A stretch of DNA of 64,000 nucleotides. It comes from Gnetum montanum. Lineage: Eukaryota > Streptophyta > Gnetopsida > Gnetales > Gnetaceae. Of this stretch, positions 11,720 through 22,379 are shown piece by piece. Position 1 is the stretch's first letter. Each line of letters begins with the position of its first letter. A program made the position numbers and the translations under genes. The notes under the pieces were generated by a model. It worked only from the letters and a program-made list of their open reading frames with translations, had not been told where the DNA came from and did not search any database. The stretch is taken from contig MNCI01009376.1 of assembly GCA_015680685.1 (NCBI GenBank), forward strand, positions 705,239-769,238, given 5' to 3'.

Positions 11720-12975
11720 AATGATTACTTGATAGGACAAGGTCCTATTCTCATATCTTGACATAGAGCAGTAAGTCATTGTTTATCAAGCAACTTGGTG
11801 AAAGCATCAGCAAGTTGACAATCTATACCCATGTGATCTAGCTTTATATGTTCAAGTTAAGTGTGTTCTCATATGAAATGATGTCAAATTTAAATGTGTT
11901 TTGTATGAGAATGTCGAACAAATTTATTTGTCATGCTGATAGCACTATTTTTGTCACAAAGGATAGGTGTAGAATTTGATTAGACTCCTAGATTCTTGAG
12001 CATTTCCTTCATCCATAGAATTTATGTACAATAGCTTTAAGCTTAAATATATTTTGCTTCTACCATACAAAGTGTTATAGATGTTTGCTTCTTTGTTGCC
12101 CAAGACATAAGACTTGTTCCTAGAAAGAATTAATTTCCACTTGTGTTCTAACGATCATCTATACAATCTACCCAATCTACATCACAACAATACCTAGTAA
12201 GATCAAGTGAGGAGTCCTTTGAATACCAAAGTTCCCGATTAGTACTACCTTTAAATAATGAAAAATTCACTTAACAGCTTTTAAATTTAATACCTAGCAC
12301 AAATTCCAACACTTAAGGCTATATCAAGCCTACTACTAGTTAAGTAAAGTAAACTACCAAGCATATCTCTATAAAGCTTAAGATTAACAAACTTTCCTTG
12401 ATTATCTCTGGTAAGTTTAAAGTTTGTAACCATAGGTATAGTTTTTGCCTTCACATCTACCAAGCTGAATTTGTGTAAAACATCTTGATGTACTTAGTTT
12501 GACAAATGAAGGTTTCACCTTTCATTTGAGTGATTTGAAAGCCAACGAAATTATTGAGTTCTTCCATCATGCTCATTTCAAACTCTATTTGCATAAGATC
12601 TAAGAATTTCTTGCATAAAATCTCATTAGTAGCTCCAAATATAATATCATCAATATAAATTTACACAATAAGTAAATTTTTACCTTCATGTTTAAGAAAT
12701 AAGATAACATCTATCCTACCTCTTTCAAAACCATTGGATATGAGATGATGTGAAAGTCTATCATACCAAGCTCTAGGAGCTTGTTTGAACCCATAGAAAT
12801 CCTTCTTTAGTTTGTAAAAATAATATGGATGAACTGGATTTACAAATCCTTTAGGTTGATCAACATAAACTTCCTCTTGAATAGTTCCATTCAAAATGCA
12901 CTTTTCACATCCATTTGATACATCCAATTTGCTATAAATTACCTCTCTTGATTCATGCAAGATCCACATGAATCA
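11720..12975 (-). pseudogene. Copia RT (C-terminal part) and RNase H, broken
   Basis: The RT part at 12969-12661 is a 102-codon open stretch. It reads '[16 protein letters not shown]' (the '[11 protein letters not shown]' block with its catalytic Asp), '[11 protein letters not shown]', and '[13 protein letters not shown]'. The YVDD motif lies beyond the frame end at about 12660. RNase H continues from 12330 to 11720, with 'SWATKKQTSI', 'CDKNSAISM' and 'ADAFTK' blocks. When active this region copied element RNA into DNA. Here many stops and frame shifts, and loss of everything upstream of 12975, make it dead. Confidence 0.8.
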
Positions 12976-13522
12976 CATTGAAAAGCTACAAAGCAAGTTT
13001 TATGATACTTGAAAACTACTACAGATTATGGGATCACATTTCATCAACATAGAAATTTCAAGATATGGAGATACACTGATGCAAACTAGGGAGGAAACCT
13101 TGAAGATTGTAAATCAACTTCTAGTTTTTATTTTTCTTTAGTCCATCACTTATCTCCTAGGGATCAAAGAAGCAAACTATAGTCGCCCTCTCTACAGCTA
13201 AAGAAAAATACATAGCTACATCTAATGCTACTACTGAGACCATATGGATCCACTTCACTTTCACTAAAATGGGATATACACTTGAACCTCCCATTTGTTT
13301 ATACTATGATAGCATAAGTGCTATTATGATGGTGCATAATCCTATTCATCATGAATGTTCCAAACACATAGATATCAAGCATCATCATCTCGGCATGGAA
13401 CATTGTGCGACTAAAGCACAAATGGAAAGTATTTTTACCAAGATTCTAAGTTGTGATAAGTTTGAATCTTTCCGATACCTCCTTGAAGTAAAACTTCTTA
13501 CCATCATGGGAGGTTTGTGAAA
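12976..13522 (+). pseudogene. Second copia fragment, RNase H (plus strand)
   Basis: The opposite orientation to the copia RT next to it. Readable blocks are 'LKTTTDYGITFH', 'YTDAN.GGNLEDCKSTSSF', then an 83-codon open stretch from 13269 with 'CLYYDSISAIMMVHNP' and 'KHIDIKHHHL' (the C-terminal 'D..sAI.la.NPv.H.rtKHId' of copia RNase H). The TGA at 13518-13520 is probably the natural end of pol. It is a different copia lineage from its neighbour. Confidence 0.8.
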
Positions 13523-13885
13523 TATGATGACTACATCTTTTACAAAAAAAATTAGATATATCTCATCAATGAATCTATATTAAATAAGATAAGGTCCTAT
13601 TCATATAATTCTTGTCTGATCCCATGATTAGTTCATTCCCTATTATGAACATTCTTAAATGAGATAATAAGGATCATCTCCATGATTTCCTAGATTTATG
13701 CTTATCTCTCCAAATCTATTCTTGGGAGATCAAGGCTTATATAATTGTAGCAACACATATTCATTAGTGAGAGAATATAAGAGAGTTTCACAAAAGTGTG
13801 TTTTTTCTAACTTAGTTTCCCATTTCTTCATAAGCTTAGATCATAGATCTAGGGCTCTTTACATTCTTCAAATTTGAGAGACAAA
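13523..13885 (+). repeat. Probable LTR of the second copia fragment
   Basis: Noncoding sequence straight after the pol stop. It has a TATA-like 'cttatataattg' near 13736 and 'gagagaatataagagag' downstream, which is the layout of a copia LTR. No second copy exists in the window, so ends cannot be checked. Confidence 0.35.
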
Positions 13886-14532
13886 TACAATTCACTTAAT
13901 GTATACAATAACTGATTATCTAATGAATAGTGCATGTACGGTGCTTATCATTTTCACAAGAATTCCACTCTATTTTATAACCTTTTACTTTCCAAATACT
14001 TCTTAGAATTCATACAATGGCTAGGAAATAGCTAGTTGGGATGTCCTATTCGAGCTTGAAACGTCTTACTGAAAACTAGCCATATGTAGGTGGGATGTCC
14101 CTTTGAAAATTAGAACATCTTACTTGGGATGTTTTAATAGCAATTGGAATGTCTATTGTTTTCTTGTGATTTTTAGCCTAAAACCAAGTCTTCACCTCTA
14201 GCACATGTGCTAATCTTCTAGAATATTCAGGCATATATTGAAACATCTTTATTTGGCTTGTAGGCTTTAGGCTTCCTTAAAATCTTTCATCTTGGTTCAA
14301 ACTTCTTGTCATCTCAAATCAGCTCTCATTTTGGTACCATGAAGATCTTCTATCAATCATCATGCTCTTGTCTCATTCTCATGGAGTCATTATCTTTCCA
14401 CCAATAAGCTTTTATTCCATTCTCTTCATCTTGTCATTATCATAATTTTGTCTTTTCAAAGTTCTACAAGACCACAAACACATTTTTCACATTATTCATT
14501 TTCTAAGATTTTTACATATCAAAAATTCAACA
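13886..14532 (-). repeat. Copia 5' LTR remnant
   Basis: It aligns with 10852-11515 and ends with the same CAACA (complement TGTTG) at 14528-14532. The part nearer the primer site is missing. TATA (complement of tattttata) is near 13970, with several 'GGGATGTCC / AACATC' copies upstream at 14038-14145. Confidence 0.7.
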
Positions 14533-14546
14533 TAAGGTTTGGTCAT

Positions 14547-14580
14547 TCCTCACTAGTCCTCTGGGATGTACCCTATACCT
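14547..14580 (-). promoter_or_regulatory. 5'-UTR exon end and splice acceptor of the antisense gene
   Basis: On the minus strand an eight-T run then AG (14580-14579) is followed by 32 bases and the ATG at 14546-14544 (context GAGGAATGACC). It is a good acceptor with a long pyrimidine run and implies a 5'-UTR intron whose donor I could not fix. Confidence 0.45.
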
Positions 14581-14788
14581 AAAAAAAATGAAGCATCAAA
14601 ACAATTAGAACTAAACAACCTTAAAGCTAAAAAATAAACAAATATAACAAGTGGAATCAAACTTGCAATCCCATCAGGTAGATAGTTCCTAGATGATTTT
14701 GAAAGAGTGTATTTATCCTATGGTCTATTATCAAGGTATTGTCAAAATCCTATCACGAATACATAGGCATTTTCCAGATTTGGAATAA

Positions 14789-15412
14789 CTATCTAGCTCC
14801 CACTGAAAATAAGCTCCCTCTATTCTCTATATCTATATAAGTATTGAAATCATCCACTATGAACTGCAAGATGCAGGCAGAAGACCCTACCAAGATGGTC
14901 TCTATGATGACCAAGGTAACATCCATTGCCAAGTATGACCATATGATCACACTGTAGTTACAGAGAAAGTATGTCATGATTTCCCTTACACTAGGTCTAA
15001 ACCATATCAAAATATGCTTGTTAATGAACATATTCGAGTTTAGACTCTTTTGTGTAACTATCCCAGTGCAACATAGGATCCCAACCAAGTCCACCATACT
15101 CAAAATTGGTTTTAGCAAAGCCCTGTACATAGCCATAACTCTTAACCATTAGAATATAGAAAACCATAGAAATGTTATAACAAAAATTAACAGAATTAAG
15201 AACAAAATAACCACTATAATTACAACATTTTCATTAAATCCAAAACATGAAAAATAACCAAATATTTCAATGTAAATACCTTCACAATATAAACCAAAAT
15301 CTATCCCTTGCACTTCATGTAACATAGAAAAAACCAATTTAACATTTTTAGAAATAGTTATCCTATAAAATCTTAGAATAAACATTTCACAAAATCTTGA
15401 CATGAAAACCAA
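14789..15412 (-). other. Unassigned hydrophobic reading frames
   Basis: Two open stretches on the minus strand, 15412-15149 (87 codons) and 15136-14789 (115 codons). The second starts 'MAMYRALLKPILSMVDLVG' and has a possible membrane segment around 'YLAMDVTLVIIETILVGSSA'. The first is Ile/Val/Leu/Phe-rich, partly because the DNA is T-rich on that strand. They lie upstream of the antisense gene and might be an upstream exon or chance frames. I recognise no family. Confidence 0.2.
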
Positions 15413-15955
15413 TATTTAACATAGTTAGAGGCCAAGAATACTAGCACTAGGGAATAATTAATGAAATGTTTCATGAATTAGTAGTTAAACAATTCAAACA
15501 AATCCAGATATTGGACATGTTAGAAAAGTGAAAATAAGAAGTATAGGATTTCTTGGTTCTTGCAGCCTACACACTACCACATCTCCTCACAAAATGCCTC
15601 AAAGCTTCTAAACATTGGAATTGACTTATCTGACAAGTGTTATAGATTGCCCAGGATACTTGAAAAATTCCATAACAATCACAAACCAAGCCTAAGTACC
15701 CAACATTGTTAATCTAGGCATGAAAACTAGAAACTATGCAACCAAAACCAAAACTGACCAATACAGATCATGGAAGATAGGAAAAATCTTTTAAACATTA
15801 TAAAAAACTATTTTCAGCTACCAATGCAAAGAACATATTCCCAACAACAAAAATTGACCATCAACACTGCAATCCAAGTGTAGGAAAAAACCAAAATTAT
15901 GTTAGGTTTCAAAAAACATTTTGACTGAAAACTCAGTTTACAATGAATCGATTAT
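15350..15955. repeat. Dispersed repeat R, copy B
   Basis: The partner of 2050-2680 in the same orientation. Shared blocks include 'gaataaacattt', 'taacatagttagaggccaag', 'gttaaacaat', 'ccaacattgttaat' and 'gcaatccaagtgtagg'. The two copies are 13.3 kb apart and flank the gag-protease and antisense-gene region. LTR status is possible but unproven. Confidence 0.55.
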
Positions 15956-17439
15956 AGTAAACACTGCCAAAAAATTTGTAAAAATTTTCAAAAATTCCAA
16001 ATTTCATACAAAACCCTTCTACACTATTCCCACCATCCATAGAGATCCAAAACACTAACTGCATGTGATCAAGAAATCCCAAACACTACCAGTTTTCCCA
16101 TGGGAAAATTGCAAAATTTTGCACAAAATTGGCCAAAACACTAAAAACTAGGTTGGTAAAAAAAACTCATAATAAATTCAAAAAATCCAAAAAATATATA
16201 ATTTCACCTTAGGTACAAGAAAAAAACCCAAAATAATATATCTATGTAATCAGAACCATGAAATTTCAGCATATACATTCTAGGAAAAATGTCAAAGTTA
16301 AGCAAAAATTGACCAAGAATAGAGTAAAAACGTTGCACACAAGTTTGGGAAAAAACACAAATCTCCCTCAGTGGATGCCCAAAAATCCAAATCTTGATTC
16401 TAGTACAATCAATAGGCCTAAATCTTTAATTCATCACAAACAAATTGAAAAATTTCAACCTAGGTAATCCTAGAAATGGAAAAACATTTCCACAAAACTA
16501 TGAAAAATTAGAAATAATGGTGAGAACTTTGTACCTGGTAGATCTTTATGAAGATCCTTATCCCATAGTAGGATCTAGAAGTCTTGAAATAATATGAACA
16601 ACCTCCTCTACCTTATCCAAAATTGGATTTCAACTGCTTGACCTAATCTTCTTCACTAAGGTTGCTGAAAGCCTCAAATCTTTGACTTGATTATTGTAGA
16701 AAGAAAGCTTAAAACTCCTTGCTTTACTACCCCAACACTATGAATGGAGATGGGTGGATGCCAATATTTTTGGGAATATGTGATGAATTTGGTTTTTCAA
16801 CCACCACTATACATTGTAGGCACCATACTTAGGAGATTGGGAGAAAAATATCTTCAGCACTAGGGTTTGGTGTGGGAAATCTTTTAATCTTCACCAAAAA
16901 TAGATAAGAAAAAGCCTCTATGAAGCTAAGAAAATCCTATTCACATTGAACTTAAAGATATTTAAGAAGATAACAAGCCTTGTACCTTAGGTTTTGGTAG
17001 AAACTTTATATTTTTTATTGTCCAAATTGGGCTTTCAAAACCAATGCATGCATCAACATACAAAACATGAAACCTTGTCAATAAATTGTTCATAAGAACT
17101 CCAATGCATTTAACAAATGTTTAGACGTTATTATCATGCCTTTACCATCTTAAGTTTAACTTTAAACCACCTAGAAGACCTCACCAAATGTCAAGATTTT
17201 AAGAAGCTTTGGAACAACATTTCACATAAGAAAGTTTGTATATGGGAGGTTTGAGATTTGTACATTGGCATTCTAAGCCTAATGTGTTTTCCCAATGTAA
17301 TAATCTAATTTATGACACCTCTAGAACACACAACCCTTATTAAGAAACATCATACATTGCCTAGAGTAACTCAAAAAACTACAAATCCTAGCCTAAACCC
17401 TAGGGGCTAAGGTAGAAATCTAAAACCCTTAAAGCCTAT
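15956..17439. other. A-rich noncoding stretch
   Basis: No believable coding frame; the 69-codon open stretch at 16258 is Lys/Asn-rich from A-runs. From about 17040 the text begins to resemble the following tandem array ('caatgcatgcatcaacatac', 'gtacattggcattctaag'), so decayed units may extend left. Confidence 0.4.
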
Positions 17440-18960
17440 CAAAAGTCTACAAAAACTATTCAAAATTTATTCACACATTATTAATTATGCCCCACAAGTT
17501 GGGCCAATGTATATGCCAACCTGTGAAGCTAATACCAAGTTTTAACATGTCAAAATTTTTTAAATAGTGGCTAAGTGGACTCCATACAACTTAGAAAGCA
17601 AAACTAACTTGGAAATTAACCTTTCAAGCTCTGGAAAATGGTTATTATGACATTATAGATTTTTAATTAAACTCCACAAATTGGACCAACTATATGCTAA
17701 CATGTGGACATCATCAAGCCTTCAACTTGGTCAATATAGCCTCTAGAACTTCAAACTTTTCTCTATAATCCTACCCGTTGCAGTAGGAAATTGGAGAAGT
17801 CAAAACCCTGTTAAAAACCTCAAAAATCAATCAAATTTGATCCACACATTGGCAACATAAGCCCCACATGTTGGATCAATGTATATGCCAATGTGAGGGC
17901 CTAACTCAACCTTCAACATATCAAAATAACCTTAAAACTTTAGGTTTCCCTCTAGAATCCCAAGCACTAATACAGATGACTACAAAGCTTAAAAATTGAA
18001 TTGAAAAACTTCAAAATTGATCAATTTGGACTCCACATGTCAAAACCTTATGTCCCACATGTTGGTCCAATGTATATGCCAATGTATGGGCACCAAAAAC
18101 TTAAAAATTAATCAATATGATCCCAAATTCATAACCCTAGTCGTGGCACCAAGAACCTGGAGAGGTCAAAACTAAGTTGAAAAGATTCATAAAACTACCA
18201 AATTTGATTCACATGTTGAGAATTTATGCCCCACACAATGGACCAACATATATGCTAATGTGTGGGCTAAACCAAACCTCTATCTTAGCTTATACAACCT
18301 AAAAAACTATAGATCTTCTGTTAAGACCCTAGCTAGTGCCCTAGGAATCTTGGAGAGTCAAAAGCCTAATCGAAAGCACTACAAACTGGTCCCACAATGT
18401 CCACACATTGAGGGCACAAGTTCCACACATTGGGAAAACATATATGCCAATGTATAGGCATTAGAAAACCTCTACCTTGGTGTTACAACCCCCAAAAAAT
18501 GCAAATTTTACTCCTCCTTCCCAACGTTGACATGAAAATTTAACAAGGTCAAACATGTGGCCGAAACCTTTCCAAACCTTATCATAAAAGTGTAATACAT
18601 TGGATATTCAGATCCACACATTGGAACAATGCATAGATCAACGTGTGATCATCAATAAGCCTCCACTTTTCCTAAAACAACTCCAGAATAGCAAATTTCT
18701 CCACCAAACCCTAGGCACTATAATAAGAGACCTAAAGGTTTAAAAACTTGGCCAAAATCCTTCTTGGATCTAATATGTGAGTCTTACAGGTTGGAAAATA
18801 AGCTCCACATATTGGGCTAATGTGTATACCAGTGTATGGGGACTCTGCCACCAAAAACTAAGTCAAAACAAGCTAGAATACCATCACAATGGGTCTTCCA
18901 TGCCAAAAGCCTAACCTAAAGTGATCACAAGCTATCCTGGTGGGTTCCACAAGCCAAGAA
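17440..18960. repeat. Satellite-like tandem array, about 190-bp unit, 8 copies
   Basis: A core resembling 'ccacayrttggrccaatgtatatgccaatgtgtggg' recurs with its 'gg-ccaa' at about 17501, 17683, 17873, 18064, 18240, 18432, 18623 and 18814. Spacing is 176-192 bp, mostly 190-191. Between cores each unit carries 'cctaa', 'ggagaggtcaaaa' and 'caaatttgatccacac'-like text. The copies are much diverged. Tandem arrays are known from noncoding parts of Tat/Ogre elements, which fits the neighbourhood. Confidence 0.8.
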
Positions 18961-19074
18961 TCTAGCCCAAACTACCTATACTTTGAGATAATGGCCTATA
19001 CACATTGATGTTAAGTTTTGGGATGTCCACATGTTGAAGAAAAATCCTCTACACACTAAAAATACAATATTTTA

Positions 19075-20034
19075 TCTTTTTTAGTTACTTTACCACAAAA
19101 AACCCATTTTCTAGTAGTTTACTACTAGTTTTCACAATATTTTTCTATTTTCACAAGATTTTTTCTATTTTTGAAAGATTTTTTCTAGTTTTGCTAGTTT
19201 TTTTTATTATTTTAACACTTTAAAACTGGTTTTCTCTAGTTTTTGCTAACGTTGACAATGTGTAGCCAATTTTCTTTAACTTTTTGCTTATTTTCATAAT
19301 TTGCAACCTGTTTTCTTCACATTTTCACCTATTTTGGCATTTTATATCTTATTTTCATTGAAATTTTATTTATTTTAATTATGAAAACCCAAAAAATAAA
19401 TATTATTATTTATACTATTTCTAACCTAGTGCAACCTTATTTTACCAAGTTTGACATAGTCAACATCATTTGATCTCATTGGGTATCATTAGATATTCTT
19501 TTTTTAATATCACTTGATGTCATTTAACAATATTTTGCATCATTTTTTGACACTATTCAACCCTTTTTGGCCCTATTTGGTACTACTTTGCATCATTTTG
19601 ACATTATTTAGTATCATATGCCATCATTTTGTGTCATTTTTACAATTTTGACTTCATTTGGCCCTATTGGAAATTATTCAACATCATTTTACATTATTTT
19701 GATGTCATTTTTTGTCATTTGATATCATTTTTTCATTATTAAAACTTCATTTGATTTCCTTTTGTACCATTTTGACCCCATTTAATGTCATTTTTCATCA
19801 TTTTACATCATTTTGACATCATTTGGCCTTATTTCGTCTTCATTTGGAATAATTGGATACCATTTGGTGTTATTTTCTATCATTTTTTATAATACTTAGT
19901 CTCTTTGTACCTCGTTTTACTATATTTGACATTATTGTGCCCCATGGTGCTCTATTACTATATTACTTTACATCATTTTAACATTTTTTGACAATTGTAT
20001 CATAAAGATGCTACTTAATATGCTTTTGGTTGAC
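19075..20034. repeat. T-rich low-complexity tract
   Basis: The first part (19075-19430) repeats 'ttttctagtttt'-like words. The second (19440-19990) repeats 'catttgatatcattttgacatcattt' in degenerate form, with a rough 10- to 12-base rhythm. It runs up to the acceptor at 20040. It is either a microsatellite expansion or a pyrimidine-rich intron end. Confidence 0.7.
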
Positions 20035-20040
20035 ATGTAG

Positions 20041-21720
20041 GACCAGAACATGGACACATGGATGCAACTTAACCTACCTTTGAGCCTAGGTGGACCCTAT
20101 GATGATCTTGAATTATCCATTAACCTTGATTACCTAGATCTTAAACCCAACAACCTGCTTAACCATGTAGCCTCGATAGAGAAGTCCCTTGAATGGCCTA
20201 AGTACATAGTTAAAACCCTTAACCTCAAGTTCAGTGACATTACTAAGGACTCTCTAGTTGAGGTTTCCTTTATAACACACAACTATGAGGAGAAAATGCT
20301 AAAACTAAGTTTTTGACTTAAACTACCAAGATCCTACAAGATAACATTAAAGCCTTTTCTTGGTCATACAAGGACATGCCAAGCTCAACCCTCATTTAGT
20401 GCAAAACAACATCATACTAGACACTAGTATCAAACCTATTAAGCAAAAAGTTTTCAAAGTTAAACCAAATTTGGCCTTAGCAATTTGTGATGAGATTAAG
20501 AAACTTTACCAAGCTGGTTTCATTTGAGCTGTTAAGTACATTGATTGGGTGTCCAACATCATGGTAGTTCCCAAGAAAAATGGGAGCATTCATATTTGTA
20601 TTGATTTCCAAGACCTTAATAAGGTAACCATTAAAGACGATATTCCATTGTGTAGTATTAATCAACTCATTGATACTATGATTGGTCACACCTTACTAAC
20701 CTTCATGGATGGGTTCGCGAGATACAACCAAGTAAGGATAAACCCAAAACATCAACTATACATGACCTTCATATCCCTTTGAAGAATCTCTTGATATACC
20801 ATCATGTCATTTAGTCTAAAGAACATAGGTGCAACCTATCAATAAGCTATGACAAACATATTCAAAAACTACATGCTAGGATTACTTAATGATTATGCTG
20901 AAAAAATAGTTGTTAAGTTCAAAGTGGCCAATAACCATGTACATTATCTCAATTAAGTACTCCAACGTTGTCTCAAATACAAACTTAGACTCAATCCTAT
21001 GAAGTGTGTCTTTAGCATCAAAACCAATAAGATGCTTAGTTTCATAGTATCTAAGGCAAGGATACATGTTGATCCTAATAAGGTTAAAGCCATAACCAAC
21101 TTGGAAACACCATCTAATCTTAAGGAGCTATGAGGATTACAAGGTAGATTGCAATCTATTTGTAGGTTCATCCCAAGGTTTACAGATAAGCTATAACCCA
21201 TGCAACACTTACTTAAGAAGGGAATGCACTATGAGTTGACTGACCAATGCCAAGAAGCCTTTGACAACATTAACTAAGATTTGGTCCACCTACCCATCGT
21301 ATATCCACCTTAGAAGGAAAAACCATCTTACATCTACCTTGCAATCTTTGAAACATCCATAGCCTCTCTACTTTATCAAAAATAAGATGATGGAGTAAAG
21401 CTACCCATTTACTAATTGATCCATGCATTGATAGCTTATGAGACCTGATATGCTGAGGTTAAGAAATATTTCCTAGCCCTAGTCTTCTCCTTAAAGAAGT
21501 GGAGATACTACCTCTTTAGGAGCCAAGTCAACATCAAATGTAAAGACAATGTACTGAGAGACATAATAACCAATATATACAAGAGTATCCAAATAGCCTA
21601 GTCAAAGGTCATAACCATTGAGTTTGACCTACATTATGTTTCCCAAGCCTCAACAAAAGATTAAGCTATAGCTACATAACTTATGACTTCGCTACAGCTA
21701 TTAATCCTGAGTTCCCTAAT
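20041..21720 (+). pseudogene. Tat/Ogre-lineage reverse transcriptase and RNase H (broken)
   Basis: The frame opens right after 'acatgtag' as 'DQNMDTWMQLNL'. 'NIKAFSWSYKDMP' at about 20345-20385 is the 'VFAWSYEDMPG' block before RT in Tat elements. RT follows: 'MVVPKKNGSIHICIDFQDLNK' (20561-20623), 'LTFMDGFARYNQVRI' and 'YMTF'. The catalytic 'YVDDIVVKS' appears as 'YAEKIVVKF' near 20893-20920, so both catalytic Asp residues are lost. Connection and RNase H follow with 'IHVDPNKVKAI', 'LQGRLQSICRFIPRF' and 'YLAIFETSIASLLYQ'. Stops are spread through every domain. Confidence 0.85.
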
Positions 21721-22260
21721 GTGCATGTCAGTGTTGTTAAAAGGGTATCCAAAGGATATAATGCCATCATGCACTTTGATGGAGCTTTAACTACCCATGG
21801 TACCAATGCTTCCATTGTCATAGCATCACCCTTTGGTGTGATCCAACCTTTCATTTATCATTTTCAATTTCCATATACCAACAACGTAGCAAAATATGAA
21901 GGGTTAATCAAAGGAATGATGGTAGCTTGTAATCAAGGAATTACATGTTTAATGATAAAAGATGATTTGAAACTTGTGGTTAACCAAGTACCTAAGGTTT
22001 ATGCATGCAAAACCAAACATTTACAATCTTAATATGACCTAGCCAAAACAATTCATGCTATATTTTACATATGTTGGCATCCATCATATTCCCCAAATTG
22101 AGAACAACTTAGTTGATGTTATTACAACCTTAGCCCTAAGTGTAACAACAGATGTGTTTAATAAGTTACCTTCCTTGATGGAGAACTATTCTCTTTTCAT
22201 CATGCAAACCACTCAAGACACCTCTATAGCCACTATTAATAATGTTATTCATCAAGACTA
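21721..22260 (+). pseudogene. Second, archaeal-type RNase H of the Tat lineage
   Basis: An open stretch of 103 codons (21721-22032) and one of 68 (22055-22261), one frame apart. Blocks: 'AIMHFDGALTTHGTNASIVIASPFG' in part, with the first catalytic Asp; 'NNVAKYEGLIKGMMVA' with the Glu; and 'IKDDLKLVVNQV' with the next Asp. The second open stretch carries 'IENNLVDVITTLAL', the last acidic block. An extra archaeal-type RNase H after the normal one is the hallmark of Tat/Ogre elements, so this domain fixes the lineage. All acidic residues I can place survive although the gene is broken. Confidence 0.8.
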
Positions 22261-22379
22261 ATACGACAACATTAAGTTTTACCTAATGCATGATGAACCT
22301 TCATAGAACCTAACTGCCTCTCAACAAGATGTATGTAAAAGATCAAAATAATATGTCATCGTAGCCAATAACACATTTT

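Larger units (their letters stand above)
10499..14532 (-). mobile_element. Copia element (minus strand), interrupted
   Basis: A Ty1/copia element inserted in exon 1 of the antisense gene. The 3' LTR is at 10499-11515, the PPT near 11586, RT/RNase H at 12975-11720, and the truncated 5' LTR at 13886-14532. The flanks read taaga (10494-10498) and taagg (14533-14537), one transition apart, which is consistent with a 5-bp target duplication. Gag, protease, integrase and the start of RT are missing, replaced by a fragment of another copia element. Confidence 0.7.
7396..14546 (-). pseudogene. Unrecognised six-exon antisense gene (about 830 codons)
   Basis: Exons on the minus strand: 14546-14533 joined to 10493-10216 (split by a copia insertion), 10075-9039, 8921-8762, 8680-8543, 8394-7604 and 7470-7396. 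Introns are 140, 117, 81, 148 and 133 bp, U-rich, with donors such as GTAAGTAAAA and acceptors such as TTTTCAG. Exon lengths keep one frame to the final TAG. About 19 in-frame stops remain, nearly all explicable as C-to-T or G-to-A changes. The product has no signal peptide or obvious membrane segment. The middle is globular, then a Lys/Glu-rich coiled coil, then an acidic and proline-rich tail. It lies antisense between the two halves of a Tat element. Some Tat elements (for example Grande) are known to carry an extra antisense ORF, so this may be such a gene, or a captured host gene. The donor of the last intron is decayed (GG for GT). An acceptor upstream of the ATG (14579-14580) implies a further 5'-UTR intron. 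Confidence 0.7.
6605..20040 (+). other. Candidate 13.4-kb intron between protease and RT of the Tat element
   Basis: The donor GTAAGT at 6605 and an acceptor 'gttgacatgtag' ending at 20040 are both phase 0 and join the protease tail to the RT-side frame without a frame break. Ogre elements of the Tat lineage are known to splice out an intron between protease and RT, which is the same place. The interval holds an antisense gene, two copia pieces, a tandem array and a T-rich tract, so most of its length would be acquired. Alternative: two unrelated Tat fragments that happen to be complementary. Confidence 0.4.

Noticed and set aside
14789-15136. A membrane protein gene of organelle type
   Set aside because: Hydrophobic residues follow the T-rich strand composition. 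No conserved motif and no partner genes.
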